Part shown: positions 8,031-18,157 of the stretch, piece by piece | Layout: the number at the start of each line of letters is the position of its first letter | Numbering within the stretch: the first letter of the stretch is position 1 | Assembly: GCA_021769965.1 (NCBI GenBank) | Contig: JAETRU010000006.1 | Coordinates: forward strand, 1-64,000 | Length of the DNA: 64,000 nucleotides | Source of the DNA: Eubacterium sp. | GTDB lineage: Bacteria > Bacillota > Clostridia > Peptostreptococcales > Anaerovoracaceae | Direction of reading: 5' to 3' | Notes under the pieces: generated by a model | The model's database searches: none | Told to the model about the DNA's origin: nothing | Seen by the model: only the letters and a program-made list of their open reading frames with translations | Position numbers and translations under genes: made by a program

Positions 8031-9866
8031 TCAACCAAAATATTCTTTTATATTCTTCGCCACGCCGGATGTGATCCCCGGCACCTCCATCAGCGCCTCG
8101 ACAGATGCCCCTTTGACAGCCTCCAGTGTGCCGAAATGGGCCAGCAGCGCGTTTCGACGGGTAGGTCCCACGCCGCAGATGTCATCCAGAACGGAGTGGA
8201 AAGCGTTCTTGGTCCGCAGACTGCGGTGGTAGTCGATGGCAAACCTGTGGACTTCCTCCTGAATCGTTCCGGCATACCGGAAAAGAATAGGATTGCTTTC
8301 CAGCGGGATCTCCCTGCCATCTTCAAAGACCATGGCTCTGGTCCTGTGGCTGTCATCCTTTGCCATACCCGCTACGGGGATATCCAGCTTCATAGCCCGC
8401 AGAACCTTTAAAGCCGCAGTCACCTGACCCTGTCCGCCGTCCATAAAGATAGCGTCCGGCATATGAACAAAAGCCGGATCTCCCGCCTGCGCCCGCCTGA
8501 ACCTTCGGTAAAGCATCTCCTGCAGGCTGCCGTAATCGTCGGGGCCTTCGATGGTTTTGATCTTGAACCTGCGGTAATCCTTCCTGTTAGGCTTCAGACC
8601 CTCAAAAACCACCATGGCTCCCACAGAATCCACGCCGTTGGTATTTGAAATGTCATAAGATTCGATGCGGTAAACCGGCTTTTCCGCGGGTACATGGCCA
8701 GACTCCCGGATGACCATGGCTACCTGTTCCCGCACAGCCTCCTGCTTTTCCTGCTGCAGCCGGGCCTTCTGCGACAAAGTCTTTACCATCTCAACACAGT
8801 CACTTTGCGCCATTTTCAGCAGCGCCCGCTTTTCACCCTTCTGCGGCACAAAGATCCGCACCTTGCGCCCCTCGCGGCGCAGAAACTCCTCCAGCAGCTG
8901 ACAGTCAGGGATCTGGCTTTCAACCAGGATCTCAGGCGGCACCATAGCCCACTGGCTGTAATACTGCTTGATGAATTCTCCTACCATCTCCTCCCGGCTG
9001 TCGCTCTCTTCTGACTGGATCTGAAAAGTCTCACGTCCCGAAAGCTTGCCGTCCCGTACCGTGAACAAAGCGATGAAGGAATTGTCCTGATCCTTCACAG
9101 GCAGCACCACGTCCAGGTCTTTATCCTGGGTCATGGTCACCCGCTGCGTCTCTGAAATGGCCTTGACAGAGCTGATATAGTCCCGGTATCTGGCAGCTTC
9201 TTCAAATTCAAGCTTTTCAGACGCCGCCAGCATCTTCTCTTCAAGACTTCTGAGCAGCGGCTTTTCTTTGCCGCTGAGAAATTCCAGAACTTTGTCGATG
9301 GATCTGCGGTACTCCTCCCTGCTGACCCTGCCGGCGCAGACCCCTCTGCACTGGTTGATGTGATAATTGAGGCAGGGTCTGTGTCCTGCTGGAAAGTCCT
9401 TCGCGCTGCACCGCTTCAGGCTGTAGATATTAGAAAGCAGTTCCACGATCTGATTTACCGCGCCGGCGTCGCTGTAGGGTCCGAAATACCTGCTGCCGTC
9501 CCGGGTGATGAGCCGGGTCTTCAGCACTCTGGGATAATCCTCAGCCATGGTTACTTTGATATACGGATAGGTTTTGTCATCCCGCAGCAAAACATTGTAG
9601 CGGGGCATGTATTTTTTGATCAGGTTGCACTCCAGAATCAGCGCTTCCATCTCCGTGCTGCAGGTGATATACTCAAACTCCGCGATATGGGAGACCATGG
9701 CGGCCACCTTCGGGTTGGATTTTGCCGCGCTCTGAAAATACTGACGGACCCGGTTGCGCAGAGAAATGGCTTTTCCCACGTAGATGATCTGGCCAAGCTT
9801 ATCCTTGTGCATGTATACTCCCGGACAGTCAGGGAGATTTTTCAGGTTTTCTTTGATGTCAAACAT
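8031..9866 (-). CDS. uvrC: Excinuclease ABC subunit C
   Basis: LPDCPGVYMHKDKLGQIIYVGKAISLRNRVRQYF GIY-YIG; UVR; ISNTNGVDSVGAMVVFEG; HhH tail. Confidence 0.98.
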   Translation of the reverse strand: MFDIKENLKNLPDCPGVYMHKDKLGQIIYVGKAISLRNRVRQYFQSAAKSNPKVAAMVSHIAEFEYITCSTEMEALILECNLIKKYMPRYNVLLRDDKTYPYIKVTMAEDYPRVLKTRLITRDGSRYFGPYSDAGAVNQIVELLSNIYSLKRCSAKDFPAGHRPCLNYHINQCRGVCAGRVSREEYRRSIDKVLEFLSGKEKPLLRSLEEKMLAASEKLEFEEAARYRDYISSVKAISETQRVTMTQDKDLDVVLPVKDQDNSFIALFTVRDGKLSGRETFQIQSEESDSREEMVGEFIKQYYSQWAMVPPEILVESQIPDCQLLEEFLRREGRKVRIFVPQKGEKRALLKMAQSDCVEMVKTLSQKARLQQEKQEAVREQVAMVIRESGHVPAEKPVYRIESYDISNTNGVDSVGAMVVFEGLKPNRKDYRRFKIKTIEGPDDYGSLQEMLYRRFRRAQAGDPAFVHMPDAIFMDGGQGQVTAALKVLRAMKLDIPVAGMAKDDSHRTRAMVFEDGREIPLESNPILFRYAGTIQEEVHRFAIDYHRSLRTKNAFHSVLDDICGVGPTRRNALLAHFGTLEAVKGASVEALMEVPGITSGVAKNIKEYFG

Positions 9867-9867
9867 G

Positions 9868-11193
9868 TTAAAAATGCCAGTCTCTTTCTCTGTAATCCTG
9901 CTCTCTGCGCATCTCTTCCATGGCTATCTCCATGATCTTTCTCTGACGGATGCGCTGCTTTTTCCGCCTGTATCTGGCTTTCACAGCGGATATCCAGATA
10001 AATACCAGCAGAAACAGGATCAGACAAGCGCAGATGATCATGGTGCCTGTATTGGAAATGCCTACATAGGATGGAAACCATCCTGCCTCCACATCTTCTT
10101 TGACGATCAGATCCACCTGGTTGACCAGCTCGTCTGCCGCGTAGATCTCCAGCCTGCCTACTACAGTCCCGGCTTTTACCGGCGCGGTTACGTCGCTGTT
10201 CATGGTCACTTTTTTCGCGATCAGAGACTCTGAGGCCTCCTTTGGCAGGTAAGCGTAACCGGTCTCTGCTGTATAGGTCTCCAGACGGGTCTTTGCCCCG
10301 TGTTTGATGCGCACCTTGCCGGTTTCTTTATCTTTGCCGATGACCTTGACGCCCTCTACCTTTTCTTTCGCATAGCTGATCAGCTTCTTGACGTCGTTGT
10401 TCCGCTCCTCTGCCGTATCGCCCAGCAGAACAATAAACAGCCGCAGACCGTCGCTGCGGTAGCCCAGAGCAATACTGCAGTTGGTATCATCCCAATAGCC
10501 GGTCTTACCCGCGTAAACGCCGCTTTCCGGATCCTTCAGAAAGCTGATGTGGGTCTTCAGTATTCTCTTTTTATGCTTGTTGGTCTTTTCTACGGTATAG
10601 CTGGTGCTGCCAGCCGCTTTCCGTACTATGTCATTGGAAAGAGCCATCTTGGTGATCAGCATCATATCATAGGCAGTAGTATAGTGTTTTTTTGATCTGA
10701 GACCGCTGGGATTGGTAAAATGAGTATTTTCACAGCCGATATTCTCCGCTGTCTTATTCATCAGGTCTGTGAAGCTGTCCATATCGCCGCTGACCGCCTC
10801 GCCCAGGGCGTAAGCCGCGTCATTGTCGCTTGGCAGCATACATCCGTAGATCAGGTCCTGAACGGTCAGGATCTCACCCTCTTTCAGATTCATGGAAGCC
10901 TCTTTCTGCGCGGCCGCTTTGGCAGACACAGTCACTTCCTGATCCAGCGGCAGATTCTGCACAGCCAGAAGTACGGTCATCAGCTTGGTAACGCTGAAAG
11001 GTTCCAGCTTCTTTTCCCGATTTTTTGAATAAACGATCTCCCCTGTATTCTGGCAGTAGACGATGGCGCCTGAAGCCGCTATCTCAGGTTTCGACGCCTT
11101 AGCCGCGAAGACCGGCGACGCCTGGCTGGTAAAAACCATCGCCGCCATCACCGCGAATACGATGATCCTTTTCATTCCTGTTCTTATGTACAT
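9868..11193 (-). CDS. D-alanyl-D-alanine carboxypeptidase (peptidase S11)
   Basis: SVTKLMT (SxxK), SDND, KTGYWD motifs; signal peptide; C-terminal TM. Confidence 0.92.
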   Translation of the reverse strand: MYIRTGMKRIIVFAVMAAMVFTSQASPVFAAKASKPEIAASGAIVYCQNTGEIVYSKNREKKLEPFSVTKLMTVLLAVQNLPLDQEVTVSAKAAAQKEASMNLKEGEILTVQDLIYGCMLPSDNDAAYALGEAVSGDMDSFTDLMNKTAENIGCENTHFTNPSGLRSKKHYTTAYDMMLITKMALSNDIVRKAAGSTSYTVEKTNKHKKRILKTHISFLKDPESGVYAGKTGYWDDTNCSIALGYRSDGLRLFIVLLGDTAEERNNDVKKLISYAKEKVEGVKVIGKDKETGKVRIKHGAKTRLETYTAETGYAYLPKEASESLIAKKVTMNSDVTAPVKAGTVVGRLEIYAADELVNQVDLIVKEDVEAGWFPSYVGISNTGTMIICACLILFLLVFIWISAVKARYRRKKQRIRQRKIMEIAMEEMRREQDYRERDWHF

Positions 11194-11240
11194 GAATCTC
11201 TAATGCTCTCCTTCCTTGCGTCCGGCCGGCCTGCCGCGGT

Positions 11241-12239
11241 TCAGGACGCGTATTCCAGCTTTTTGTAGCTGTAATTGAGAATCTGATTGGTGCTTTTCCA
11301 CCGGTTATCCATAGTGTCCTGCAGAACTACGGCATAGGTAGTCTTGCCATTTCTTTCACAGACGGATACCAGCGCCGCGTTGTTATACGTCCAGGTACCG
11401 GTTTTTCCGGCATAGACGCCGCACTTAGGGTATTTCTTCTTCGCGACAAAATAATTGCTGGTCGAGATCCAGCGGGCTTTATGTTTGTTGGTCTTTGCCA
11501 TCTTATACATCTCGGTGCTGCATGCCGTCCTGATCGTAGGATTTTTCATGGCTGCCTTTGTGATCAGAGCCATGTCATACGCCGACGAATAGTGCTTCGC
11601 GTCCTTCCAGCCGTGTGGATTGGTAAAATTGCTGTCCGTACAGCCCAGCTGTCTGGCTTTCCTGTTCATCAAAGCGGCAAATTTGGTTTTACTTCCGGAT
11701 ACAGCTATGGCAAGAGCCATGGCCGCGTCATTGCCGCTTGGCAGCATGGCGCCGTAGATCAGATCCTTCACCTTGACCTTTTCTCCGGCTTTCAGATCCA
11801 CGTTAGATCCGTCGATCTTAGCTCCCACATTGACCGCTGCCTGAGTTACAGTGACTGTCTGGTTCAGCTTCAGATGTTCCAGAGCGATCATACAGGTCAG
11901 TAATTTGGTAGTGCTCAGCGGATCCCGCTTGTAGTGGGGATTCTTGGAATAGAGTATCCTTCCGTCATCACCGTCGATGACGATGGCGCTTTTGGCGCTG
12001 ATGGTCGGACGAACCGGCTTTTCGGGCTTCTGCGTCTCCTGCGGAATCTCAGGCTGCTGGACCTGTGTGCCTGGATCGGCTGTCTGTCCGGCAGCGTCAG
12101 ATCCGGCGGTTCCGGCTGCGGCAAAGGCCGCCGCGCTGCCTGAGAAGACCAGAGTCAGGGCCAGCAGACCTGCTGTCAGCTTTCTAATAAGTTTTTCTTT
12201 CTTCAATCGTTCCTGCTCCTTTTGATTTTCTTCATACAT
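11241..12239 (-). CDS. D-alanyl-D-alanine carboxypeptidase (peptidase S11), paralog
   Basis: LSTTKLLTC, SGNDAAMAL, KTGTWTYNNAALV. Confidence 0.92.
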   Translation of the reverse strand: MYEENQKEQERLKKEKLIRKLTAGLLALTLVFSGSAAAFAAAGTAGSDAAGQTADPGTQVQQPEIPQETQKPEKPVRPTISAKSAIVIDGDDGRILYSKNPHYKRDPLSTTKLLTCMIALEHLKLNQTVTVTQAAVNVGAKIDGSNVDLKAGEKVKVKDLIYGAMLPSGNDAAMALAIAVSGSKTKFAALMNRKARQLGCTDSNFTNPHGWKDAKHYSSAYDMALITKAAMKNPTIRTACSTEMYKMAKTNKHKARWISTSNYFVAKKKYPKCGVYAGKTGTWTYNNAALVSVCERNGKTTYAVVLQDTMDNRWKSTNQILNYSYKKLEYAS

Positions 12240-12352
12240 AGTTATTTTACCATGGAATGAAGCGAATGGAAAGCCAAAAAACCGCCCCAGCCATGCATCT
12301 TCCGCAAAGCCGGGACGGATCTTCTTTTGATCTTTCCTCTGATCTGTGAAAA

Positions 12353-13444
12353 TTACTTGTTCTCTGCCTCGAATTTCTTCATGAACTCGATGAGCTTATC
12401 GACGCCTTCCATCGGCATCGCGTTGTAAATGCTAGCTCTCATACCGCCTACCGTTCTGTGTCCGTTCAGGTTCACCATGCCTTCAGCCTTGGCTTCCGCT
12501 ACAAACTTCTTGTCAAGGTCGGCGTCTCCTGTTACGAAGACCACGTTCATCAGGGAGCGGTCTTCTTTGGCGACCGGTCCTTTGAACAGATCGCTGCTGT
12601 CGATATAGCCGTACAGTTTATCAGCCTTGGCAACGTCTGCAGCATGCATTGCAGCTACGCCGCCGTTTTCTTTGATCAGCTTGAATACTTCTCCTGCGAT
12701 ATAGATCGCAAAGCAAGGAGGCGTATTGTACATGGAATCCTTGTCAGCGTGGATCTTATAGTTCAGGTAGGTCGGAACCTTCTCGTCAGCAAAGCCCAGC
12801 AGATCTTCTCTTACGATAACGATCGTAACACCGGCAGGGGCCACATTCTTCTGCGCGCCCGCAAAGATAAGGCCGAATTTGCTCACGTCGATCTCTTCAC
12901 TTAAGATACAGCTTGACATATCAGCTACCAGCGGAATATCGCCGGTGTCAGGTACTTCGTTAAAGTGAGTTCCGTAAATAGTGTTGTTATAGCAGACGTA
13001 AACATAGTCCGCGTCCGGTCTGATATCTTCTTTTGTGAATTTCGGAATATATGTAAAAGTATCTTCCTCTGAGCTTGCGATCACACGGATATCTCCGTAT
13101 TTACAAGCTTCCTGATAAGCTTTCTTCGCCCAGGACCCTGTTACTACATAGTCTGCCTTTTTAGAGGCTCTGAGCAGGTTTAATGGCACCATTGCAAATT
13201 GAAGAGTTCCTCCACCTTGTAAAAACATAACTTTGTAGTTATCAGGGATGTTCATGATCTCTCTTAAGTTAGCTTCTGCATCTTCGATGATTTTTCCAAA
13301 CTCTTTTGAACGGTGACTCATTTCCATTACAGACTGACCGCAGCCTTTATAGTCTGCCAGGTTAGCTGCTGCATCCTCGATGACGGAAAGTGGTAACATC
13401 GATGGACCAGCGGAAAAGTTAAATACACGATTTGGTTTTGTCAT
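12353..13444 (-). CDS. serC: 3-phosphoserine aminotransferase
   Basis: MTKPNRVFNFSAGPSMLPLSVIEDAAANL...FAGAQKNVAPAGVTIVI. Confidence 0.95.
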   Translation of the reverse strand: MTKPNRVFNFSAGPSMLPLSVIEDAAANLADYKGCGQSVMEMSHRSKEFGKIIEDAEANLREIMNIPDNYKVMFLQGGGTLQFAMVPLNLLRASKKADYVVTGSWAKKAYQEACKYGDIRVIASSEEDTFTYIPKFTKEDIRPDADYVYVCYNNTIYGTHFNEVPDTGDIPLVADMSSCILSEEIDVSKFGLIFAGAQKNVAPAGVTIVIVREDLLGFADEKVPTYLNYKIHADKDSMYNTPPCFAIYIAGEVFKLIKENGGVAAMHAADVAKADKLYGYIDSSDLFKGPVAKEDRSLMNVVFVTGDADLDKKFVAEAKAEGMVNLNGHRTVGGMRASIYNAMPMEGVDKLIEFMKKFEAENK

Positions 13445-13522
13445 TTCGTCGCCCTCCATTAGTTTTTTGTACAATTTTTGCACAATTTTTTTGGTACGCC
13501 ACTTATTATATCACTTTAATGC

Positions 13523-13551
13523 TTGAAAGTAAAGCGTCAAAGTGTTATAAT
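13523..13551 (+). promoter_or_regulatory. Promoter for serA-like gene
   Basis: TTGAAA-N17-TATAAT in the serC/serA divergent region. Confidence 0.65.
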
Positions 13552-13600
13552 TGAAATTAAATCATAAAATCTTTACTAATATCAATAGGAGGTACTTATC

Positions 13601-14749
13601 ATGTACAAAATTGCAACACTGAACAAAATTTCACCTGTAGGTCTGGCCTGCCTGTCGGACAAATATTCCGTCTCTGGTGAAGTCTCTGGTTCCTCTGGTA
13701 TTTTAGTAAGAAGTCAGGATATGCACGAAATGGAGTTCGGCAAAGAGCTGCTTGCCATCGCGAGAGCCGGCGCCGGCGTTAACAATATTCCTCTGGACAG
13801 ATGCGCAGACGAAGGCATCGTGGTATTCAATACCCCAGGTGCTAACGCCAACGCTGTAAAAGAACTGGTACTGGCCGGTCTGTTCCTGGCCGCCAGACAT
13901 ATCCCAGCAGGTATCGCATGGGAATCTACGTTGACCGAAAACGTGAGCAAAACCGTTGAAAAAGGCAAGAGCCAGTTTGCCGGTACGGAAGTGCTTGGCA
14001 AGACGCTGGGCGTTGTCGGTCTGGGAGCTATCGGCGTGCTCGTTGCCAATGCCGCGCAGGCTCTCGGCATGAAGGTGATCGGCTACGATCCGTACTTCAG
14101 CGTCAAGTCCGCGCACAGCCTTTCCCCTTCCGTCAAAGTCATGGCTGACATCAAAGATGTAGTCGCTGAAAGCGATTACGTTTCCATCCACGTGCCTGCC
14201 ATGGACGCGACCAAAGGCATGTTCAACGCGGAGATCTTTGCTGCCATGAAGGAAGGCGCAGTCCTGCTCAACTTCTCCAGAGATAAACTGGTAAACGAGA
14301 CCGATCTGCTGGCCGCTCTGGAATCCGGCAGGGTATCCCAGTACGTCACCGACTTTGCGACAGACGGCATTCTGAACAAAGAGCACGTCATCTGCCTGCC
14401 GCATCTGGGCGCATCCACCGCTGAAGCCGAAGACAACTGCGCAACCATGGCTGCGCGTCAGATCATGGACTTCATCGAAAACGGAAACATCGTTAACTCC
14501 GTCAACTTCCCTGCCGTATCCCTGGGAGCCTGCAGCGGCGACAACCGGATCTGTGTCATCACCAAGGGCGAACCGGATCCGGTCAGACTGGCTTCCGCCA
14601 TGTTTGCCGACATCACGATCAAAGCTATCGCAGGCGGCACCCGCGGCGAATACGGCTACGCGCTGATCTCCACCGGCGATACCATCACTTCCGTACCAAA
14701 AGTGGACGGCGTAGTCAGAGTCAGAGTGATCCAGCCGGACGAAGCGTAA
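13601..14749 (+). CDS. serA: 3-phosphoglycerate dehydrogenase
   Basis: GKTLGVVGLGAIGVLVANAAQALGMKVIGYDP; HLGASTAEAEDNCA; divergent from serC; AGGAGG RBS. Confidence 0.93.
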   Translation: MYKIATLNKISPVGLACLSDKYSVSGEVSGSSGILVRSQDMHEMEFGKELLAIARAGAGVNNIPLDRCADEGIVVFNTPGANANAVKELVLAGLFLAARHIPAGIAWESTLTENVSKTVEKGKSQFAGTEVLGKTLGVVGLGAIGVLVANAAQALGMKVIGYDPYFSVKSAHSLSPSVKVMADIKDVVAESDYVSIHVPAMDATKGMFNAEIFAAMKEGAVLLNFSRDKLVNETDLLAALESGRVSQYVTDFATDGILNKEHVICLPHLGASTAEAEDNCATMAARQIMDFIENGNIVNSVNFPAVSLGACSGDNRICVITKGEPDPVRLASAMFADITIKAIAGGTRGEYGYALISTGDTITSVPKVDGVVRVRVIQPDEA

Positions 14750-14838
14750 TCTGTCTTCATCCCGCGAAAAAAGATACCAGCTAAGCCCGGTCATAGCGCC
14801 GGGCTGTTTTGTTTTTTAGATAAAAATGTAAAGTTAGC

Positions 14839-14867
14839 TTGACATGGACTCCTCAATGTCATATACT
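14839..14867 (+). promoter_or_regulatory. Promoter of second XRE operon
   Basis: TTGACA-N17-TATACT. Confidence 0.75.
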
Positions 14868-14871
14868 CTAT

Positions 14872-14887
14872 GTAAAGCTAGCTTTAC
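14872..14887. promoter_or_regulatory. Perfect 16-bp palindromic operator just downstream of -10
   Basis: GTAAAGCTAGCTTTAC; related site GTAAAGTTAGCTTGAC (14828-14843) overlaps the -35. Confidence 0.65.
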
Positions 14888-14912
14888 GTTCGAATTCAGG
14901 AGGAGTTTCTCT

Positions 14913-15110
14913 ATGAAAAACCGGTTAGAAGAAATTCGTACAGCAAAAGGGATCAAACAGGAAGAACTGGCTAAAGCGCTGGAGGTCTCCCGACAGACGA
15001 TCAGTTCCCTGGAGAATGGCAAATACAATCCATCCATTCTTCTGGCATTCAAGATCGCCAGATACTTTCAGCTGTCTATTGAAGACATTTTTATTTATGA
15101 GGAGGAATAG
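14913..15110 (+). CDS. XRE-family HTH regulator
   Basis: MKNRLEEIRTAKGIKQEELAKALEVSRQTISSLENGKYNPSILLAFKIARYF; AGGAGG RBS. Confidence 0.93.
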   Translation: MKNRLEEIRTAKGIKQEELAKALEVSRQTISSLENGKYNPSILLAFKIARYFQLSIEDIFIYEEE

Positions 15111-15114
15111 ATCT

Positions 15115-15558
15115 ATGTTATGTAAAATGTTCGGAAAAGATAATCGTATATTCAATCTCACTTTAATCATTGCAGGCGTTGTCGCTATGGTCTTCGGCCT
15201 CTGGTACTCCCATATTATCTCCGAGGAGGTACACCATCTGCAGATGCTGGCAGGTATGTTCACCGGTATGGGAAGCGCCTTCCTTGCCTTTGGCGTGTTT
15301 TTCTTTCTTCGCAGCCGCTTCGGTTCTGCTGAAAAGAAAAAACAGCGCGAAATAGAAAGAAATGACGAGCGTAATGTGCAGATCACCCGCTACGCCATGT
15401 CCATAGCAGCCTTCGCGGCTGTACTTTTCTCCGCCATATTGATCTTTGTGCTCACCGCCCTTGATTACATCCTGCCGTCTATGCTGATTCTCGCAGGCGT
15501 CTATGCAGAACTCGCGGTATTTCTGATCGCCTATAAAGTCCTCGAAAAGAAGATGTGA
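15115..15558 (+). CDS. Membrane protein, DUF2178-like
   Basis: Four hydrophobic helices; conserved ERNDERNVQI motif. Confidence 0.65.
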   Translation: MLCKMFGKDNRIFNLTLIIAGVVAMVFGLWYSHIISEEVHHLQMLAGMFTGMGSAFLAFGVFFFLRSRFGSAEKKKQREIERNDERNVQITRYAMSIAAFAAVLFSAILIFVLTALDYILPSMLILAGVYAELAVFLIAYKVLEKKM

Positions 15559-15610
15559 TTCGCGGTCTCCCGCTTTGCAGCGGGCTGCCGGAATTTATTT
15601 CAACTAAAAA

Positions 15611-15638
15611 ATGGACAGATTCTCTGGAATCTGTCCAT
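15611..15638. terminator. Bidirectional terminator hairpin between convergent genes
   Basis: ATGGACAGATTC-TCTG-GAATCTGTCCAT. Confidence 0.75.
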
Positions 15639-15651
15639 AAATATGTTCTGT

Positions 15652-16788
15652 TTATTCTACGATTCTCCTGACGCAGATAACCGGTCCTGTATATCCTGTG
15701 CCGGTCACCGCGATCCCCATGCCTTCATTGACTGCATGAACGACCATACCGCCGCCGATATAGATGGCAACGTGGCCGTAATAGCAGACCAGATCGCCCG
15801 GCTGCGCCTCAGCCAGCGAGACCTCTCTGCCGTAACTTCTCATAACTCCCGCGTCATGTGCCATGGTAATGCCGAAATGACTGTAGACCGCCATCACGAA
15901 ACCGGAGCAGTCAGCGCCGCGGGTCAGACTGCTGCCGCCATATACATACGGATTTCCCACATATTTCAGAGCGTAGCTGGCAACATCCTGTCCGCTGCCC
16001 TGGTAGGTCTTTCCGTCAGTCGGCGCCGGAAGAGTCCCCGTGCCCTTTACGATGATCTTTTTCTTCGCCGACTTCAGGACTTTAGAATCCTGCACCTCAC
16101 TCTTAACGACCTTGCCGTTTTTTAAAGTCAGAAGCTCCGTGACCTGTTTCTTTCCGTAAGCGCCTTCCTGCTTCACTACAGTCGTGTTCTTCAGCACCTC
16201 TGCAGAAGTCTCTGTCACAGTCCTGTACTTGATCCGCTGTTCCGTCGTAAGCAGCTGCTCTGTCGTCACCGTGACCATAGGCTTTGTCTCATACAGCTTC
16301 AGCACATCCCCCGGAAAGAGGGTCGCGATGTCCTGCGTGTCGTTCATCTCAGCCAGCTCCCGAACAGAAAACCCATACTTATCGGCAATGGCCCAGGCGC
16401 TGTCACCGCTTTTGACCGTGTACGTGACCTGTTTTTTGGTTCCGGAAAGAATGTAATCTACCGTATCCCCGACAGTGCTCGTCTTAGGCGCTTCCGAAGC
16501 CCGATAGGTCTTCTTTTCCACTGTCATGGCCGGAGAGCATTTGATGGATTTCAGTTCAGCTCCGTCAGCCACATAATAGTTTTTGACCTTCTTGATAACC
16601 TGTTTGGCGTTGCTCTCGCTTGACAGCACCGCTACAGTCTTCTTGCCGATCTTGACGGTCCAGTAGTCCTCGTTGGCATAGGCCTTCATCGTATGATTTG
16701 CCGCCATGACGGCCAAAACAGCAATTGCAAGGACAACAGTCCCTGCAATTACAGCTTTCTTCGCGTTTTTTCGTTTTAAAATGTTCAT
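15652..16788 (-). CDS. LysM + G5-like + NlpC/P60 cell-wall hydrolase
   Basis: VTYTVKSGDSAWAIADKYGFSVRELAEMN; RGADCSGFVMAVYSHFGI; GHVAIYIGGGMVVHAVNEG. Confidence 0.9.
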   Translation of the reverse strand: MNILKRKNAKKAVIAGTVVLAIAVLAVMAANHTMKAYANEDYWTVKIGKKTVAVLSSESNAKQVIKKVKNYYVADGAELKSIKCSPAMTVEKKTYRASEAPKTSTVGDTVDYILSGTKKQVTYTVKSGDSAWAIADKYGFSVRELAEMNDTQDIATLFPGDVLKLYETKPMVTVTTEQLLTTEQRIKYRTVTETSAEVLKNTTVVKQEGAYGKKQVTELLTLKNGKVVKSEVQDSKVLKSAKKKIIVKGTGTLPAPTDGKTYQGSGQDVASYALKYVGNPYVYGGSSLTRGADCSGFVMAVYSHFGITMAHDAGVMRSYGREVSLAEAQPGDLVCYYGHVAIYIGGGMVVHAVNEGMGIAVTGTGYTGPVICVRRIVE

Positions 16789-16806
16789 AAAACAATCCTT
16801 TTTCAG

Positions 16807-18024
16807 TTAATCGAAGATACGTCTGACAGCAATAACGCTGCCGGTGTACCCAACGCTTGTGATTCTGATACCGAGGCTTTCATTGACCGCGTGGATCGCT
16901 TTTCCATCACCGGCGTAGATAGCGACATGACCCGAATAGATCAGGATGTCCCCTTTCTTCACATTCTTATAGGAAACAGCCTTTCCTACGGAGGACTGTC
17001 CTACTCTCGGAAGATTCACGCCGAAATTCTTATAGATGGAATATACGAATCCAGAGCAGTCCGCACCGTTTGTCAAACTGGTTCCGCCGTATCTGTAAGG
17101 ATTTCCTATGAATTTCTTTGCATACTCGACCACATCGGATCCGCTTGCGAAATCAAAGGTCTTGCCGGCCTTGGCTGTTACGGAGCCAGTTCCCTGCAGA
17201 ACGACCTTATCTGTCGGTTTTGCGGTCACTTTGGATGAAATCAACTCACTACCCGTTGTCTCGCCGTTAACTTTCGTTACCTGCTGTACTACCTGCTTCT
17301 TGCCCTTCTTACCCTTGGTCTGGACTTTCTTTTCGCCCTTGTTCAGGGAAGATGTCTTCTTATAAACAGTGTCGTAGTCAATTGACTTCGTTGTGGTCAC
17401 TTCTTCAACTGTTGTTACATTTACATACGGTACTTCTGCATATAAGACCAGATAAGTTCCCTCTTTGATGATCTCATCTGTCTCATATTCGGCAAAGTTG
17501 AGAGTTGCCAGTCTCTTGGCCGACAGCTTCTTGTCCTTGGCGATAGATGCCAGAGATTCACCCTTTTCTGTCTTATATACATAATATTCGTCTTTGCCTT
17601 CGCTGAGCTGCTTTACGGCCTCTTCTACCTCGTAGAGAGATCTGCTCTGCATTGCGATATCGCCTTCAGCATCTGCAAATATTTGTCTCACCTGGATCTC
17701 AGGATCGAACTGCACGTCCAGCACAGTGGATCCTTCAGACAGATAATAGTTTTTTAGCCCCTCTATTACCTGTTTCCCGGCTTCTTCAGAATCAACGTAT
17801 AAGATTTCTTCATCTCCAATAGTAATCGCCCAGACTTCATTCTGATCACCGGCTTCTGCAGCATATGCGGTACTGCCGGAACCTGAGAACATCACGAAAG
17901 TCATCATGACGATCAAAATAACTGAGGCAGTTGTTTTAAACACCCTTTTGATTTTAGTATTGACTCTCGTCACTGGATTTGTCATAATACTATCTTCCTT
18001 TTCATGTTTTTTCAATTGTCTCAC
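16807..18024 (-). CDS. LysM-like + G5-like + NlpC/P60 cell-wall hydrolase (paralog)
   Basis: NGADCSGFVYSIYKNFGVNLPR; GHVAIYAGDGKAIHAVNESLGI; same architecture as neighbour. Confidence 0.9.
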   Translation of the reverse strand: MRQLKKHEKEDSIMTNPVTRVNTKIKRVFKTTASVILIVMMTFVMFSGSGSTAYAAEAGDQNEVWAITIGDEEILYVDSEEAGKQVIEGLKNYYLSEGSTVLDVQFDPEIQVRQIFADAEGDIAMQSRSLYEVEEAVKQLSEGKDEYYVYKTEKGESLASIAKDKKLSAKRLATLNFAEYETDEIIKEGTYLVLYAEVPYVNVTTVEEVTTTKSIDYDTVYKKTSSLNKGEKKVQTKGKKGKKQVVQQVTKVNGETTGSELISSKVTAKPTDKVVLQGTGSVTAKAGKTFDFASGSDVVEYAKKFIGNPYRYGGTSLTNGADCSGFVYSIYKNFGVNLPRVGQSSVGKAVSYKNVKKGDILIYSGHVAIYAGDGKAIHAVNESLGIRITSVGYTGSVIAVRRIFD

Positions 18025-18098
18025 AAGTATTATGATACGTTATATACACAAAAAAGTCAATAAATCCAGCAATTCTTCACATAACTTTCACAAACTAA

Positions 18099-18138
18099 AA
18101 TCGGTGTAACCGTTTATTTTTCAACGATTACACCGATT
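18099..18138 (-). terminator. Hairpin downstream of the PAP2 gene
   Basis: AATCGGTGTAA...TTACACCGATT with T-rich loop. Confidence 0.55.
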
Positions 18139-18157
18139 AATAATTTCTTAAGATTTC

